From: Palsa-1439 sp050015495
GTDB taxonomy: Bacteria > Verrucomicrobiota > Verrucomicrobiia > Palsa-1439
Reading direction: 5' to 3'
Length of the DNA stretch: 64,000 nt
NCBI GenBank assembly: GCA_050015495.1
Contig: JBEKBH010000004.1
Location: 1 to 64,000, forward strand
The notes under the pieces: model-generated
The model's database searches: none
Told to the model about the DNA's origin: nothing
Seen by the model: only the letters and a program-made list of their open reading frames with translations
Made by a program: the position numbers and the translations under genes
In this document: positions 45,054 through 52,629 of the stretch, piece after piece
Layout: each line of letters begins with the position of its first letter
How positions within the stretch are numbered: the stretch's first letter is position 1

Positions 45054-45737
45054 TCAGCGATGTGCGCTCCCCGTGTTGATCATGTAGTCGATGACTTTTT
45101 CACTCACGCCACCGTGCTTCAGATCAATGATCTCAGCGGTCGTCAAGTGATAGACCGCTTGCGAATTGCGAATCTGGCTGAGAATGACTTCGTCGCTGAG
45201 GCCCGCCTTTACCAACGATTTCACATCCGCCAAGCTAAGCGTTCGGAGCGTTTGGCTCCCATAACCCTGCCCAGTTGCCCCGGGCGTTGGCGAATTGCGA
45301 TCCGCCACGATCGCCGCAGTCGGAGGATCAACATCCGGTACCGTCGCTGCGGGCGGCGCGCTGTAGACGGTTTGTGGAGGAGGATTGTATGCTGGCGTTG
45401 GGTCATCGTAATAGTCGTAATAATCGTATGGGTAGTAATAGCCTCCGTAGTATGGCCACCCGTACACGTATGGATAGCCGCCCCAGCCCCAACCACCCCA
45501 CCCCCAGCCACCGTACCCATAATGCCCGTATCCGCCGTGGTACCCGCCGTAATAACCGCCGTGTCCACCCCCGTGGAAACCACCCCCGTGTCCGCCGCCA
45601 CCGAATCCACCATGGCCACCTCCACCGCCACCACCGTGCCCGCCTCCGCCACCAAAGGCCAACGCCGTTGTGGAAGCCAAAACACTGAGGCTGACGGCCA
45701 CCACGGCCACACCGAAAAGTTTGACCGCTTGTTTCAT
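45054..45737 (-). CDS. exported Gly/His/Tyr-rich protein with C-terminal helical motif
   Basis: A 227-residue protein with a clear signal peptide (MKQAVKLFGVAVVAVSLSVL, cleaved after TTALA). Residues about 28-105 are low-complexity: GGGGHGG units that turn into HGGYYGGYHGGYGHYGYGG and then WGWGGWGWGG and Tyr/Pro-rich sequence. After a Pro/Ala linker, the C-terminal 60 residues are ordered and helical (LSLADVKSLVKAGLSDEVIL, LTTAEIIDLKHGGVSEKVID), a two-repeat motif seen at the ends of small envelope proteins. A GGAG site precedes the ATG. The Gly/Tyr tract might make it a surface or matrix component; no function is known. Confidence 0.75.
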   Translation of the reverse strand: MKQAVKLFGVAVVAVSLSVLASTTALAFGGGGGHGGGGGGGHGGFGGGGHGGGFHGGGHGGYYGGYHGGYGHYGYGGWGWGGWGWGGYPYVYGWPYYGGYYYPYDYYDYYDDPTPAYNPPPQTVYSAPPAATVPDVDPPTAAIVADRNSPTPGATGQGYGSQTLRTLSLADVKSLVKAGLSDEVILSQIRNSQAVYHLTTAEIIDLKHGGVSEKVIDYMINTGSAHR

Positions 45738-45750
45738 AGCGCACTCCTTC

Positions 45751-46299
45751 CTACTGCCAATCCCCGTTGCTGACGTTTCTTAGCCGGCCCCACCGCCTGA
45801 TTCGCACGAGCTGTTCCTCCCAACCCGTCACTTCACGCAAATCGAGTTCAGTCCATTCAACTTTGCCGCCAAGAATAGGTTGCAGCCCGACGGATAATTT
45901 CGTGCATGTGTTTGAGACAACTTCCTCGACATCCACCGCAGGAATACCTCTCGTGCTCATCAGGGTCTCCTTCGTTGATCCGTCCTTGCGAAACAACTTG
46001 TTTGCGATGTGCATGTCAAACAAAGCCGTCGCATCCCTCCATACGATGAAGATGACAAACACCATCGTTGTACCGTTGGTCAGCCCAATCTCGCCGCTGT
46101 GCCGTATCGCGTAAAAGCGGTCGCCGACTTTGAGAACCAGGAAGTCGGGCTTATCGAAGTCATCGGTTTTGAAATACGTGTCGCCATTCGTTGACCGCGT
46201 GCGGGAGAAATCTGCTGTTTCCGACCTCTTCGCCACCACTTCCGTTTGCGAGGAGGTACCGTAACTGGCGACTTCGGTGTCTTTATCTCTATCTCTCAT
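45751..46299 (-). CDS. hypothetical protein, about 182 residues
   Basis: I do not recognise this protein. The start at 46299 (MRDRDKDTEVASYG) is supported by a GGAAG sequence eight bases upstream; the open frame continues further but into a repeated element. The chain is mixed alpha/beta with no signal peptide: a polar start, then FLVLKVGDRFYAIRHSGEIG, VFVIFIVWRDATALFDMHIA and a C-terminal WTELDLREVTGWEEQLVRIR. One hydrophobic stretch (TTMVFVIFIVW) could be a buried strand. It lies 13 bases upstream of the Gly/Tyr-rich gene on the same strand, so they may be co-transcribed. The element just upstream resembles one before the ClpP-like gene. Confidence 0.5.
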   Translation of the reverse strand: MRDRDKDTEVASYGTSSQTEVVAKRSETADFSRTRSTNGDTYFKTDDFDKPDFLVLKVGDRFYAIRHSGEIGLTNGTTMVFVIFIVWRDATALFDMHIANKLFRKDGSTKETLMSTRGIPAVDVEEVVSNTCTKLSVGLQPILGGKVEWTELDLREVTGWEEQLVRIRRWGRLRNVSNGDWQ

Positions 46300-46318
46300 G
46301 ATGTCACTTCCATCTTCA

Positions 46319-46503
46319 TGGTGAACAACGACCATGTGCATTCGCATGGCCGATGCCAATCGCGGTAAACGTGATGTAACTGGTTGCCAGACAATCGGAA
46401 ATGATGGCGCTGCCGGGAAACGGATTCGTGTTGCCAAGCCAGTCTGGCAGCTTCACTGCCAGCGGCGTATGCCACCATGGCAGAATGGGGAGGAGATTTT
46501 GGA
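46319..46503 (-). repeat. 185-base diverged repeat, copy A
   Basis: This stretch aligns with 47878-48063 over its whole length, about two thirds identical by eye, with almost no gaps. Shared blocks include GAGCCAGTCTGGCAG-type sequence, a stem CTGGCAG-cttca-CTGCCAG (46444-46462) and TGCC-accat-GGCA (46470-46482). On the minus strand it reads as an open frame giving ILPWWHTPLAVKLPDWLGN, close to the peptide of copy B, with many differences at third codon positions. It ends 19 bases before the start of the hypothetical gene at 46299. It may be a small gene, a gene remnant or a structured leader. Confidence 0.7.
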
Positions 46504-46659
46504 ACAGAGAAAAGCAGACGGGTGACGACACCGTTTGTGGGAGGCGAGGTCGGTCGTGCCGGCTTTTAAAACTCCTCGGCGCCTTGACTTGAAGTATCAC
46601 GCGAACCGGACGACCCTTGGCGTATGCGACAAGGTAATGACCACCCGAGGAGGTCAGAG

Positions 46660-47100
46660 ATGAAACAACAGGCAATCTGTGTTGTTGTCGGGATTGCCGT
46701 TGGCGCGATCGCCATGTCGTGTGCGGAAACCACAATGGTAAACAAGCCAGCGGATGTCGGGATCATGGCGTCGGAGAACGGAAACCCGGAGCCGGCCAGT
46801 CTCGAGTTTGATGGAACGATCGAGAAGATCGATGCCGACAACGGATCGATTACAGTACAACACTGGCCATTATCGAAGAGATTTCAAGTTCCTCCGGGAT
46901 GCGAGATCGAAGGTTCTCCAAATGGGAACGCCGCGCTCGTGCAATTGAAGGTCAATGACCCGGTGTCAATCGCGTATTCGGAAGTCGGCAAGGATCTCGT
47001 CGCCACCCGCATCCGGCGTCGCGGGAGGGCCTACGACCAGGAGCAGCGGGAGAAGTTTGAGCGTCTCAACGACATGTTGTACCCCAGCCCGAACCAATAA
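46660..47100 (+). CDS. small exported protein, probable lipoprotein
   Basis: A 146-residue protein with N-terminal signal MKQQAICVVVGIAVGAIAMS followed by Cys, so a lipoprotein is possible though the lipobox (AMSC) is not ideal. The mature part has a small beta domain, EFDGTIEKIDADNGSITVQH then FQVPPGCEIEGSPNGNAALV and LKVNDPVSIAYSEVGKDLVA, resembling copper-binding or DUF5666-like beta barrels that occur in stress proteins. The tail is basic and helical. A strong GAGGAGGT site precedes the ATG. It faces the ClpP-like gene, with 33 bases between the stops. Confidence 0.65.
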   Translation: MKQQAICVVVGIAVGAIAMSCAETTMVNKPADVGIMASENGNPEPASLEFDGTIEKIDADNGSITVQHWPLSKRFQVPPGCEIEGSPNGNAALVQLKVNDPVSIAYSEVGKDLVATRIRRRGRAYDQEQREKFERLNDMLYPSPNQ

Positions 47101-47133
47101 GGTTTGTCGGTACGATCGAATGAAGTAACACGA

Positions 47134-47802
47134 TCAGAGATTGAGACTAAGAATTTGCGCGCCCTTTGGAGGAGAAAACTCTCCGATCTCGGTGATCAGG
47201 CCGGTTGTAAGCGCGTCGTCCGCCCCCAGCCAAAGCTCTTTACTCCTGAAGTCCAGCCATTGAGCTTCGGAAAAAGTGAGATACGACCGCAAAATGCTGT
47301 CCAATCTGTGTTCGTCGATTTTGAGCGATGTCAATACCGATTCCAATCTGTCTGTGGTCATGAGTTGCGGTGCGCATGTCGGGCGATGAAGCATGAACAT
47401 GGCATGACGGCTCGCGACGCGCCGTTTACCGGCAAGAAAATAGATGGCAGCCGCTGACTGGACACTGCCCGAATTGTAAACGGAAACTTCCAGCGGTGCT
47501 GATTTCAATAAATTATACAGCGCGATTCCGTCGCTAATCGTGCCGCCATATGACTGAATCAGCAAGTGAAGATGCTTATTCTGCGCCTGTTGTTGCGTAA
47601 TGAGGGCGAAATTGTTGAAGAATTTTTGCACGGTGTTCTGATCGATGACTCCGGAAAACAGCGCAAAGAAGTCTTTAGTGGGAGGAAGGCTGGGGCGGGA
47701 ATCCACTTCGGCTCCTTGCGGGAAGTTGCGGACGGCAATCGTCTTGTGAATTTCGATCGGACTTTCCCGTGCTCGACCGGCTTCAGGCAATAGCGTTGTC
47801 AT
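47134..47802 (-). CDS. ClpP-like serine protease, stand-alone
   Basis: A 222-residue protein of the ClpP/crotonase fold. It has the oxyanion region LLIQSYGGTISDGIALYNLL, a catalytic Ser in GSVQSAAAIYFLAG (Ser 116) and a catalytic His in HAMFMLHRP (His 139), a spacing close to that of ClpP. At the position of the ClpP catalytic Asp the best alignment puts Glu 189 (SKELWLGADDALTTGLI), so the triad may be altered. A polar extension of about 45 residues precedes the core. No ClpX or ClpA is nearby, and it is not a housekeeping clpP-clpX locus. It may serve a special target or phage-type processing. AAGGAAGAGAG precedes the ATG. Confidence 0.82.
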   Translation of the reverse strand: MTTLLPEAGRARESPIEIHKTIAVRNFPQGAEVDSRPSLPPTKDFFALFSGVIDQNTVQKFFNNFALITQQQAQNKHLHLLIQSYGGTISDGIALYNLLKSAPLEVSVYNSGSVQSAAAIYFLAGKRRVASRHAMFMLHRPTCAPQLMTTDRLESVLTSLKIDEHRLDSILRSYLTFSEAQWLDFRSKELWLGADDALTTGLITEIGEFSPPKGAQILSLNL

Positions 47803-47877
47803 GGCGACTCTCTTCCTTGCAAGACCCCATCGTTTCTCGCGTCGCCCTGATTGCGACGGCGCTGATCACGGTTCGTG

Positions 47878-48063
47878 TGATGAATAAACGCCCTGCGTAT
47901 TCGCACAGCCGATGCCAACGGCGCCACGCTTGGTGTAACGGGTTGCGGGATAAACAAAAACAATCATGCCGCCGGAAAGTGGATTTATGTTGCTGAGCCA
48001 GTCTGGCAGTTTCACGGCCAGTACCCTGTGCCACCATGGCAGAATGCAGAGGAAACTTCGGGA
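47878..48063 (-). repeat. 185-base diverged repeat, copy B
   Basis: The partner of 46319-46503. The minus-strand open frame gives ILPWWHRVLAVKLPDWLSN and then VGIGCANTQG, and it stops shortly after, as in copy A. The stem is CTGGCAG-tttca-CGGCCAG (48003-48021), partly kept, and TGCC-accat-GGCA (48029-48041) is unchanged. It lies 75 bases upstream of the ClpP-like gene and downstream of the receiver gene on the same strand. No start codon is shared by the two copies, so whether it is translated is open. Confidence 0.7.
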
Positions 48064-48089
48064 CGGAGTGCGAACGACGGTGGGTCTGG

Positions 48090-48479
48090 TCAGGAAGGTG
48101 GTGGGGCGAGTACGCGGTCGATCGTGGCGAGTAGTCGTTGGGTGTCCACTGGTTTCTCCAAAAACGCCGTCGCGCCCAGTTGACACGACTCGGCTTTCGC
48201 CTCGGGACTTCCAAAAGCCGTGATGATGATCACCGGCACCTCGGGATAGGCCTGCTTGACTCCGCGCAGGATGCCCATTCCGTCGATAACCGGCATCCGC
48301 AGGTCGGTGATGATCAAGTCGAAGTACTGTTGCCCGTTGCTCAAGAACTTGACCGCCGCCTCGGCGCTGGACGCGCTGGCCACCATGCAACCTTCGCCGC
48401 TCAGCACCCTGTTGAGCGCCCGCAACATTCCCACGTCGTCGTCAATGATCAACACGGACCTATGGCCAATCTTTCCCAT
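48090..48479 (-). CDS. single-domain response regulator
   Basis: A 129-residue receiver protein. It has the acidic pocket IIDDDVG, phospho-Asp in LIITDLRMPVIDG, Thr/Ser switch region VIIITAFG and Lys in AFLEKPVD. There is no output domain, so it acts as a CheY-like or phosphorelay protein. The start at 48479 (MGKIGHRS) fits the domain edge; the frame extends upstream without family similarity. It follows a sigma-54 activator and a histidine kinase on the same strand and may share the kinase. Confidence 0.85.
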   Translation of the reverse strand: MGKIGHRSVLIIDDDVGMLRALNRVLSGEGCMVASASSAEAAVKFLSNGQQYFDLIITDLRMPVIDGMGILRGVKQAYPEVPVIIITAFGSPEAKAESCQLGATAFLEKPVDTQRLLATIDRVLAPPPS

Positions 48480-48637
48480 GCTCGTTTCCGTTAGCACCGC
48501 CAGTGCCACGCTCCTGAAGTGGTGCGCAATTGTCTGGAGGAGAACCATATTCACCGTTCCGAGGCGCCTTCTCCTTCCGTCCAGTTGATGGATGTTGTGC
48601 CACAGCGGCAGCCTGCAACTGCCAGTTCGGCGGAACC

Positions 48638-50008
48638 CTAGCCCGCTGAATCGGAGAAGTGCCGGTACATGGTGCGTGGTGGGATTCCGAGCACGCGGGC
48701 GGCTTTGAGCTTGTTGCCGCCGCACTGTCGGATCGTGGCTTCCACCAAACGTTTGGTGGCCTCGTCCACAGTCGTGCCGATCGGAATGGAAATGGCCGGC
48801 CCTTCCGGCGTGTTCGATGCCGCTCCGACGCCGCCGCGGTCCGCGAAACTGAACGAGAACCTGGTGATCGTGTCGCCGGTCGCGAGCGCTACCGCGCGCT
48901 GGATGACGTGTTCGAGTTCGCGTACGTTGCCCGGCCACGAGTACCCCCGCAGTTGATCGAGCGCGGCGGGCGCAATGGAGCGCACGTCTTTGCCCATCTC
49001 CGCGGCACAGTCGACAAGGAAATGCTCCGCCAGTAGCAGGACGTCGTCGCCGCGGTCCCGCAGCGGCGGCAGCGAAATCTCGATGGCGTTGATCCGATAG
49101 TAAAGGTCGGAGCGGAACTTGCCGGCGGCGATCGCCCTCGGGATGTCGGTGTGCGTCGCGCTCAGCAATCGCACGTCCGAACGGAGTTCCTTCGTGCTGC
49201 CCAGCCGCTGGAAGCTCCCGTCCTGCAGCACGCGGAGCAGTTTGGCTTGCAGTTGAGGGCTCATCTCGGCGATTTCATCCAGGAGCAACGTCCCGCCGTT
49301 GGCCAGCTCGAACTTGCCGGGCTTGGCGGCGCTCGCACCCGTGAATGCCCCGCGTTCGTGCCCGAACAGTTCGCTTTCCAGGAGCGTATCGGGAATCGCC
49401 GCGCAACTGATCTTCCACAGCGGTTTGTCGTGGCGGTCGCTGAGAAGGTGGATCGCGTCGGCGACGATCTCCTTGCCGGTGCCGCTTTCACCGGTGATCA
49501 GCACGCCGACGTTGGTCGGCGCGATCTGGCGAATGATCTGTTTGACGGCCGCCAGGGCGGGGCTGTCACCAATCAGCCCAACGATCCCGCGTTGCCGCTG
49601 GAGTTGCCGTCGCAGATGAATGTTCTCAGCGGCCAGGCGCTGTTTGGCCAGGGCGTTGGCGACTGTTTTCAACAACGCCACGCTATCGAGTGGTTTCTCG
49701 ATGAAGTCGTACGCGCCGAGTTTCATCGCTTCGACCGCTTTCTCGACATTGCCGTGCCCGGTGATCATCACCACCTCCACGTCAGGGCGCCGCTCCCGAA
49801 TCTGTTGCAACAGCGCGTTTCCATCGAGGTCGGGCAGAAATAAATCGGAGATCACCAGGGCCACGCCGGGCTCGCGCGACAACTCCAGCGCTTCCCGGCC
49901 CGAGCCGGCGCGGGTCACCTGGTAGCCCTCGGCGGAAAGCACTTTGCCCGCGGCCGTGCGCAGTCGCTCGTCGTCGTCCACCAGCAGAATGGTCGCCCGG
50001 TCGGCCAT
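48638..50008 (-). CDS. NtrC-type sigma-54-dependent response regulator
   Basis: A 456-residue activator: receiver (ILLVDDDERL; Asp in LVISDLFLPDLDG; Lys in FIEKPLDS), AAA+ domain with Walker A GESGTGKE and the loop RGAFTGAS, Walker B region GGTLLLDEIAEM, and a C-terminal Fis-type helix-turn-helix (GGNKLKAARVLGIPPRTMYR). It starts one base after the stop of the histidine kinase gene, so the two form a coupled two-component system. Targets are unknown; neighbours include the receiver protein and the ClpP-like gene downstream. Confidence 0.92.
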   Translation of the reverse strand: MADRATILLVDDDERLRTAAGKVLSAEGYQVTRAGSGREALELSREPGVALVISDLFLPDLDGNALLQQIRERRPDVEVVMITGHGNVEKAVEAMKLGAYDFIEKPLDSVALLKTVANALAKQRLAAENIHLRRQLQRQRGIVGLIGDSPALAAVKQIIRQIAPTNVGVLITGESGTGKEIVADAIHLLSDRHDKPLWKISCAAIPDTLLESELFGHERGAFTGASAAKPGKFELANGGTLLLDEIAEMSPQLQAKLLRVLQDGSFQRLGSTKELRSDVRLLSATHTDIPRAIAAGKFRSDLYYRINAIEISLPPLRDRGDDVLLLAEHFLVDCAAEMGKDVRSIAPAALDQLRGYSWPGNVRELEHVIQRAVALATGDTITRFSFSFADRGGVGAASNTPEGPAISIPIGTTVDEATKRLVEATIRQCGGNKLKAARVLGIPPRTMYRHFSDSAG

Positions 50009-50009
50009 C

Positions 50010-51137
50010 TCAGGATCCCTCTTTCAGCGGCAGGTAAATTGTGAACGTGCTGCCGTTCCCGACAACACTCGAGCACTCGATGTGGCCGCCATGTTCGGTC
50101 ACGATCTGCTGCACGAGCGTCAACCCCAGACCTGTTCCCTTGGCTTTGGTGCTGAGAAACGGCTTGAAGACCTGTCGCACCTGTTCCTCGCTCATTCCCG
50201 TGCCGGTGTCCGTGACCCGCAAGAGCACCTGATCACCATCACGCTGGGTGCTCACCGTCATGACACCGCCTTTTGGCATCGCTTCCAAGCCATTGCGGAT
50301 CAGGTTGAGCATGGCTTGCCACAACTGGTCGGCGTCAACCTTGACAGTGCCCAGTGACCCGTCGAACTTCGCTCGTACTTCCACTTTGGCCTCGTCACAC
50401 GCGGATTGCATGAAGGCGAGTTTCTGATCGAGAAACTCATTTAACGCCAGCGGTTTTCGTTGTGCCTTTGGTAGTCGCGCGAATTGCAGGTACTCTTCAA
50501 TCACATGTTGGATGCGATGAACCTCCTCGCGCATCTCGCTGACAAGTACACGGCCCTCCTCCGGAGATCGATTCGCCGATCCGGCGAGTTTATCAATCTC
50601 CTTGCGAATCAGGTCGAGATTTAGCGTGATCGAGCCCAGCGGGTTGCGGACCTCATGCGCGACCTCCGCGGCCATTGTGCCTGCGGTGGCCAGGCGCTCG
50701 GCTTGAAGCTTGGCGGCTTCGGCGCGCTTGCGGTGCGCGATCTCGGCCTGGAGCGCCACGGTCCGTTGCTCGACCGTCTCCTCCAGGTAATCGTGGGCTG
50801 TTTGGAAGGCCGACAACAAATACACGACGACGACGAAAAGTGCGAATAGCATCAGGCTGTTCCAGTAGAGAATCACCGGATGCCCGGGAGTGTAGGCGCT
50901 CATCCGGTAGGCGATCAACCAAACAGTTGTGGCGACCGCCGCCACGAATAAGCCCGTCTTGCGCCCCACTGTCCAGCAGGCCCAGCTAATCGGTATCAAA
51001 TAGAATGCGGTGACGTGAACTTCCCATCCCATCCGGTAATCCACCACGCCGATCAACGCGACCAATACCAAGGCCAAAGCCATGACACCCTGCTTTGGCA
51101 GTGACAACGGACGCTGGATCAGCCTTCTCATCGCCAT
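50010..51137 (-). CDS. membrane histidine kinase paired with the second NtrC-type regulator
   Basis: A 375-residue kinase with about four membrane helices near the N-terminus (GVMALALVLVALIGVVDY, VTAFYLIPISWACWTVG, GLFVAAVATTVWLIAY, LMLFALFVVVVYLLSAF) and almost no extracytoplasmic domain, as in MASE-type sensors. A coiled coil (EETVEQRTVALQAEIAHRKR) leads to the H-box GTMAAEVAHEVRNPLGSITL and an ATPase domain with NLIRNGLEAMPKGG, DTGTGMSEE and GTGLGLTLVQQI. No ribosome site is visible before the ATG at 51137. Sensing within the membrane is likely. Confidence 0.88.
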   Translation of the reverse strand: MAMRRLIQRPLSLPKQGVMALALVLVALIGVVDYRMGWEVHVTAFYLIPISWACWTVGRKTGLFVAAVATTVWLIAYRMSAYTPGHPVILYWNSLMLFALFVVVVYLLSAFQTAHDYLEETVEQRTVALQAEIAHRKRAEAAKLQAERLATAGTMAAEVAHEVRNPLGSITLNLDLIRKEIDKLAGSANRSPEEGRVLVSEMREEVHRIQHVIEEYLQFARLPKAQRKPLALNEFLDQKLAFMQSACDEAKVEVRAKFDGSLGTVKVDADQLWQAMLNLIRNGLEAMPKGGVMTVSTQRDGDQVLLRVTDTGTGMSEEQVRQVFKPFLSTKAKGTGLGLTLVQQIVTEHGGHIECSSVVGNGSTFTIYLPLKEGS

Positions 51138-51249
51138 TACATCTATACATCGGATTCGATTCGCCGGTGTGCTGCCGCCCGCGCCACGGGTACGGTCGCG
51201 GTATCTCCCGTCAACGCAGTCGAACACACGACTTGTTTCATTTTCAGCG

Positions 51250-51780
51250 TCACATCACAGAACGGGTCTGGGGACTCTGATAACCAGCAGCGGTTGCCCG
51301 CCAGACGACGATCTGGCCATTGGGCAATCGCACCCACTCGGCGGCTCTTCCGGGAAGCGCGCTCTGCTTCCAGGCATATGGCAGATCAACCTTGGTGAGT
51401 TGTCCCGGTCCAATGATGACCGCGATCTTCACCGTGCCGGAGTTTTCCGCTTCCGCGAGGACTATGTACTTGCCGGCCGGCAACTGCACAAGGCACGGGT
51501 CCTCATCATGAATACTGATGGCATTGGCCACTTTTTTCACGCCTGTCTTGCCGTCCTCGGAGTAGATGGTGTACGAGGTGTGGGGGAAACAATGTACGTC
51601 CCCGTCCTTGTGGTCTTCCGTCGCCGTGTACACCTTCAAGTATCCCGTCGAAGCCAAATCATCCGCGGTCAATGGCTCGGGACCCATGGGGCCGATCACC
51701 ACGGAATCCCTCGAACTCGTGCAGGAACCCACCAGGGGCCATATCCCGGCCATCAACCAGGCGGTTAGACGATTATTCAT
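51250..51780 (-). CDS. probable lipoprotein of unknown function
   Basis: A 176-residue protein with a lipoprotein signal (MNNRLTAWLMAGIWPLVGSC, lipobox VGSC). The mature chain is beta-rich: GYLKVYTATEDHKDGDVHCF, SYTIYSEDGKTGVKKVANAI, LVQLPAGKYIVLAEAENSGT and TKVDLPYAWKQS. The layout recalls small carboxypeptidase-regulatory or PEGA-like domains, but I do not assign a family. A GGGAGAG site lies before the ATG. It is divergent from the OmpR-type regulator gene, with 168 bases between them that must hold both promoters. Confidence 0.7.
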   Translation of the reverse strand: MNNRLTAWLMAGIWPLVGSCTSSRDSVVIGPMGPEPLTADDLASTGYLKVYTATEDHKDGDVHCFPHTSYTIYSEDGKTGVKKVANAISIHDEDPCLVQLPAGKYIVLAEAENSGTVKIAVIIGPGQLTKVDLPYAWKQSALPGRAAEWVRLPNGQIVVWRATAAGYQSPQTRSVM

Positions 51781-51948
51781 GACTACTCTCCCGTGTTGCG
51801 TTTTCCTCTCAGCATCGTGGCTAAGTTGTCATAACACGGCAAACTTGCCACAGGTCGGCTTTTGCGCAAAATTTCTGAATGAATTTTAACTTGGCGTTCA
51901 GCCGATCTTAATGTGAGTCTGTCATGGTATGGCGGTGTCAAACGTGAC

Positions 51949-52629
51949 ATGCGCTTATTGCTCATAGAAGATGAACGGAAGGTGGCCGACGTCGTCGCCC
52001 GCGGGTTACGCGCCGAGCGGTTCGCCGTCGATGTCGCCCACGATGGCGACAGCGGCTGGGAACTGGCCGAGGCTGTCGACTACGATCTCATCATCCTCGA
52101 CCTGATGCTGCCGGGACTCAACGGCACGGAATTGCTCCGCCGTCTTCGCCGCAAGGGGAGCACGGCACCGGTGCTCGTGCTGACCGCGCGCGACGCCACC
52201 AAGGACAAGGTCGAGAATTTCGAGGCGGGCGCCGATGACTACCTGACCAAGCCGTTTGCGTTCGCCGAATTGCTGGTCCGTGTCAAAGCGTTGCTGCGGC
52301 GGCCCCCGGTCAGCCACGACCACGTGCTGCGAATCGCGGACCTCGAAATTGACCGCCTGTCCCAACAGGTAAGGCGCGCGGGCAAGCGCATCGAGCTGAC
52401 CTCGAAAGAATACGCGCTCCTGGAGTACCTCGCGTCCCACGCCGGCCGGGTGCTCTCCCGCACCATGATCATCGAGCACGTCTGGGATGAAAGTTTCGAG
52501 GGACTCACCAATATCGTCGATGTCTACGTGCGCCATTTGCGGGAAAAAGTGGATGAGGGACACGAACCCAAGCTCATTCGCACCGTGCGCGGCGTCGGCT
52601 ACTGCCTCACGGAGGAAACCGAGCCATGA
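51949..52629 (+). CDS. OmpR-family response regulator
   Basis: A 226-residue transcription regulator: receiver (MRLLLIEDERKVADV; Asp in LIILDLMLPGLNG; Lys in DYLTKPFAFAELL) and winged-helix DNA-binding domain (IELTSKEYALLEYLASHAGR, then NIVDVYVRHLREKVD and IRTVRGVGYCL). The start at 51949 fits the receiver edge; no good ribosome site is seen. It overlaps the histidine kinase gene (ATGA) and stands at the head of an RND efflux operon, the layout of CusR/CzcR-like control of metal or toxic compound efflux. Confidence 0.92.
   Translation: MRLLLIEDERKVADVVARGLRAERFAVDVAHDGDSGWELAEAVDYDLIILDLMLPGLNGTELLRRLRRKGSTAPVLVLTARDATKDKVENFEAGADDYLTKPFAFAELLVRVKALLRRPPVSHDHVLRIADLEIDRLSQQVRRAGKRIELTSKEYALLEYLASHAGRVLSRTMIIEHVWDESFEGLTNIVDVYVRHLREKVDEGHEPKLIRTVRGVGYCLTEETEP

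Noticed and set aside
48520..48620. Third copy of the 185-base element (LPLWH peptide on the minus strand)
   Set aside because: Only five residues resemble the LPWWH start of the two real copies; the rest does not align.
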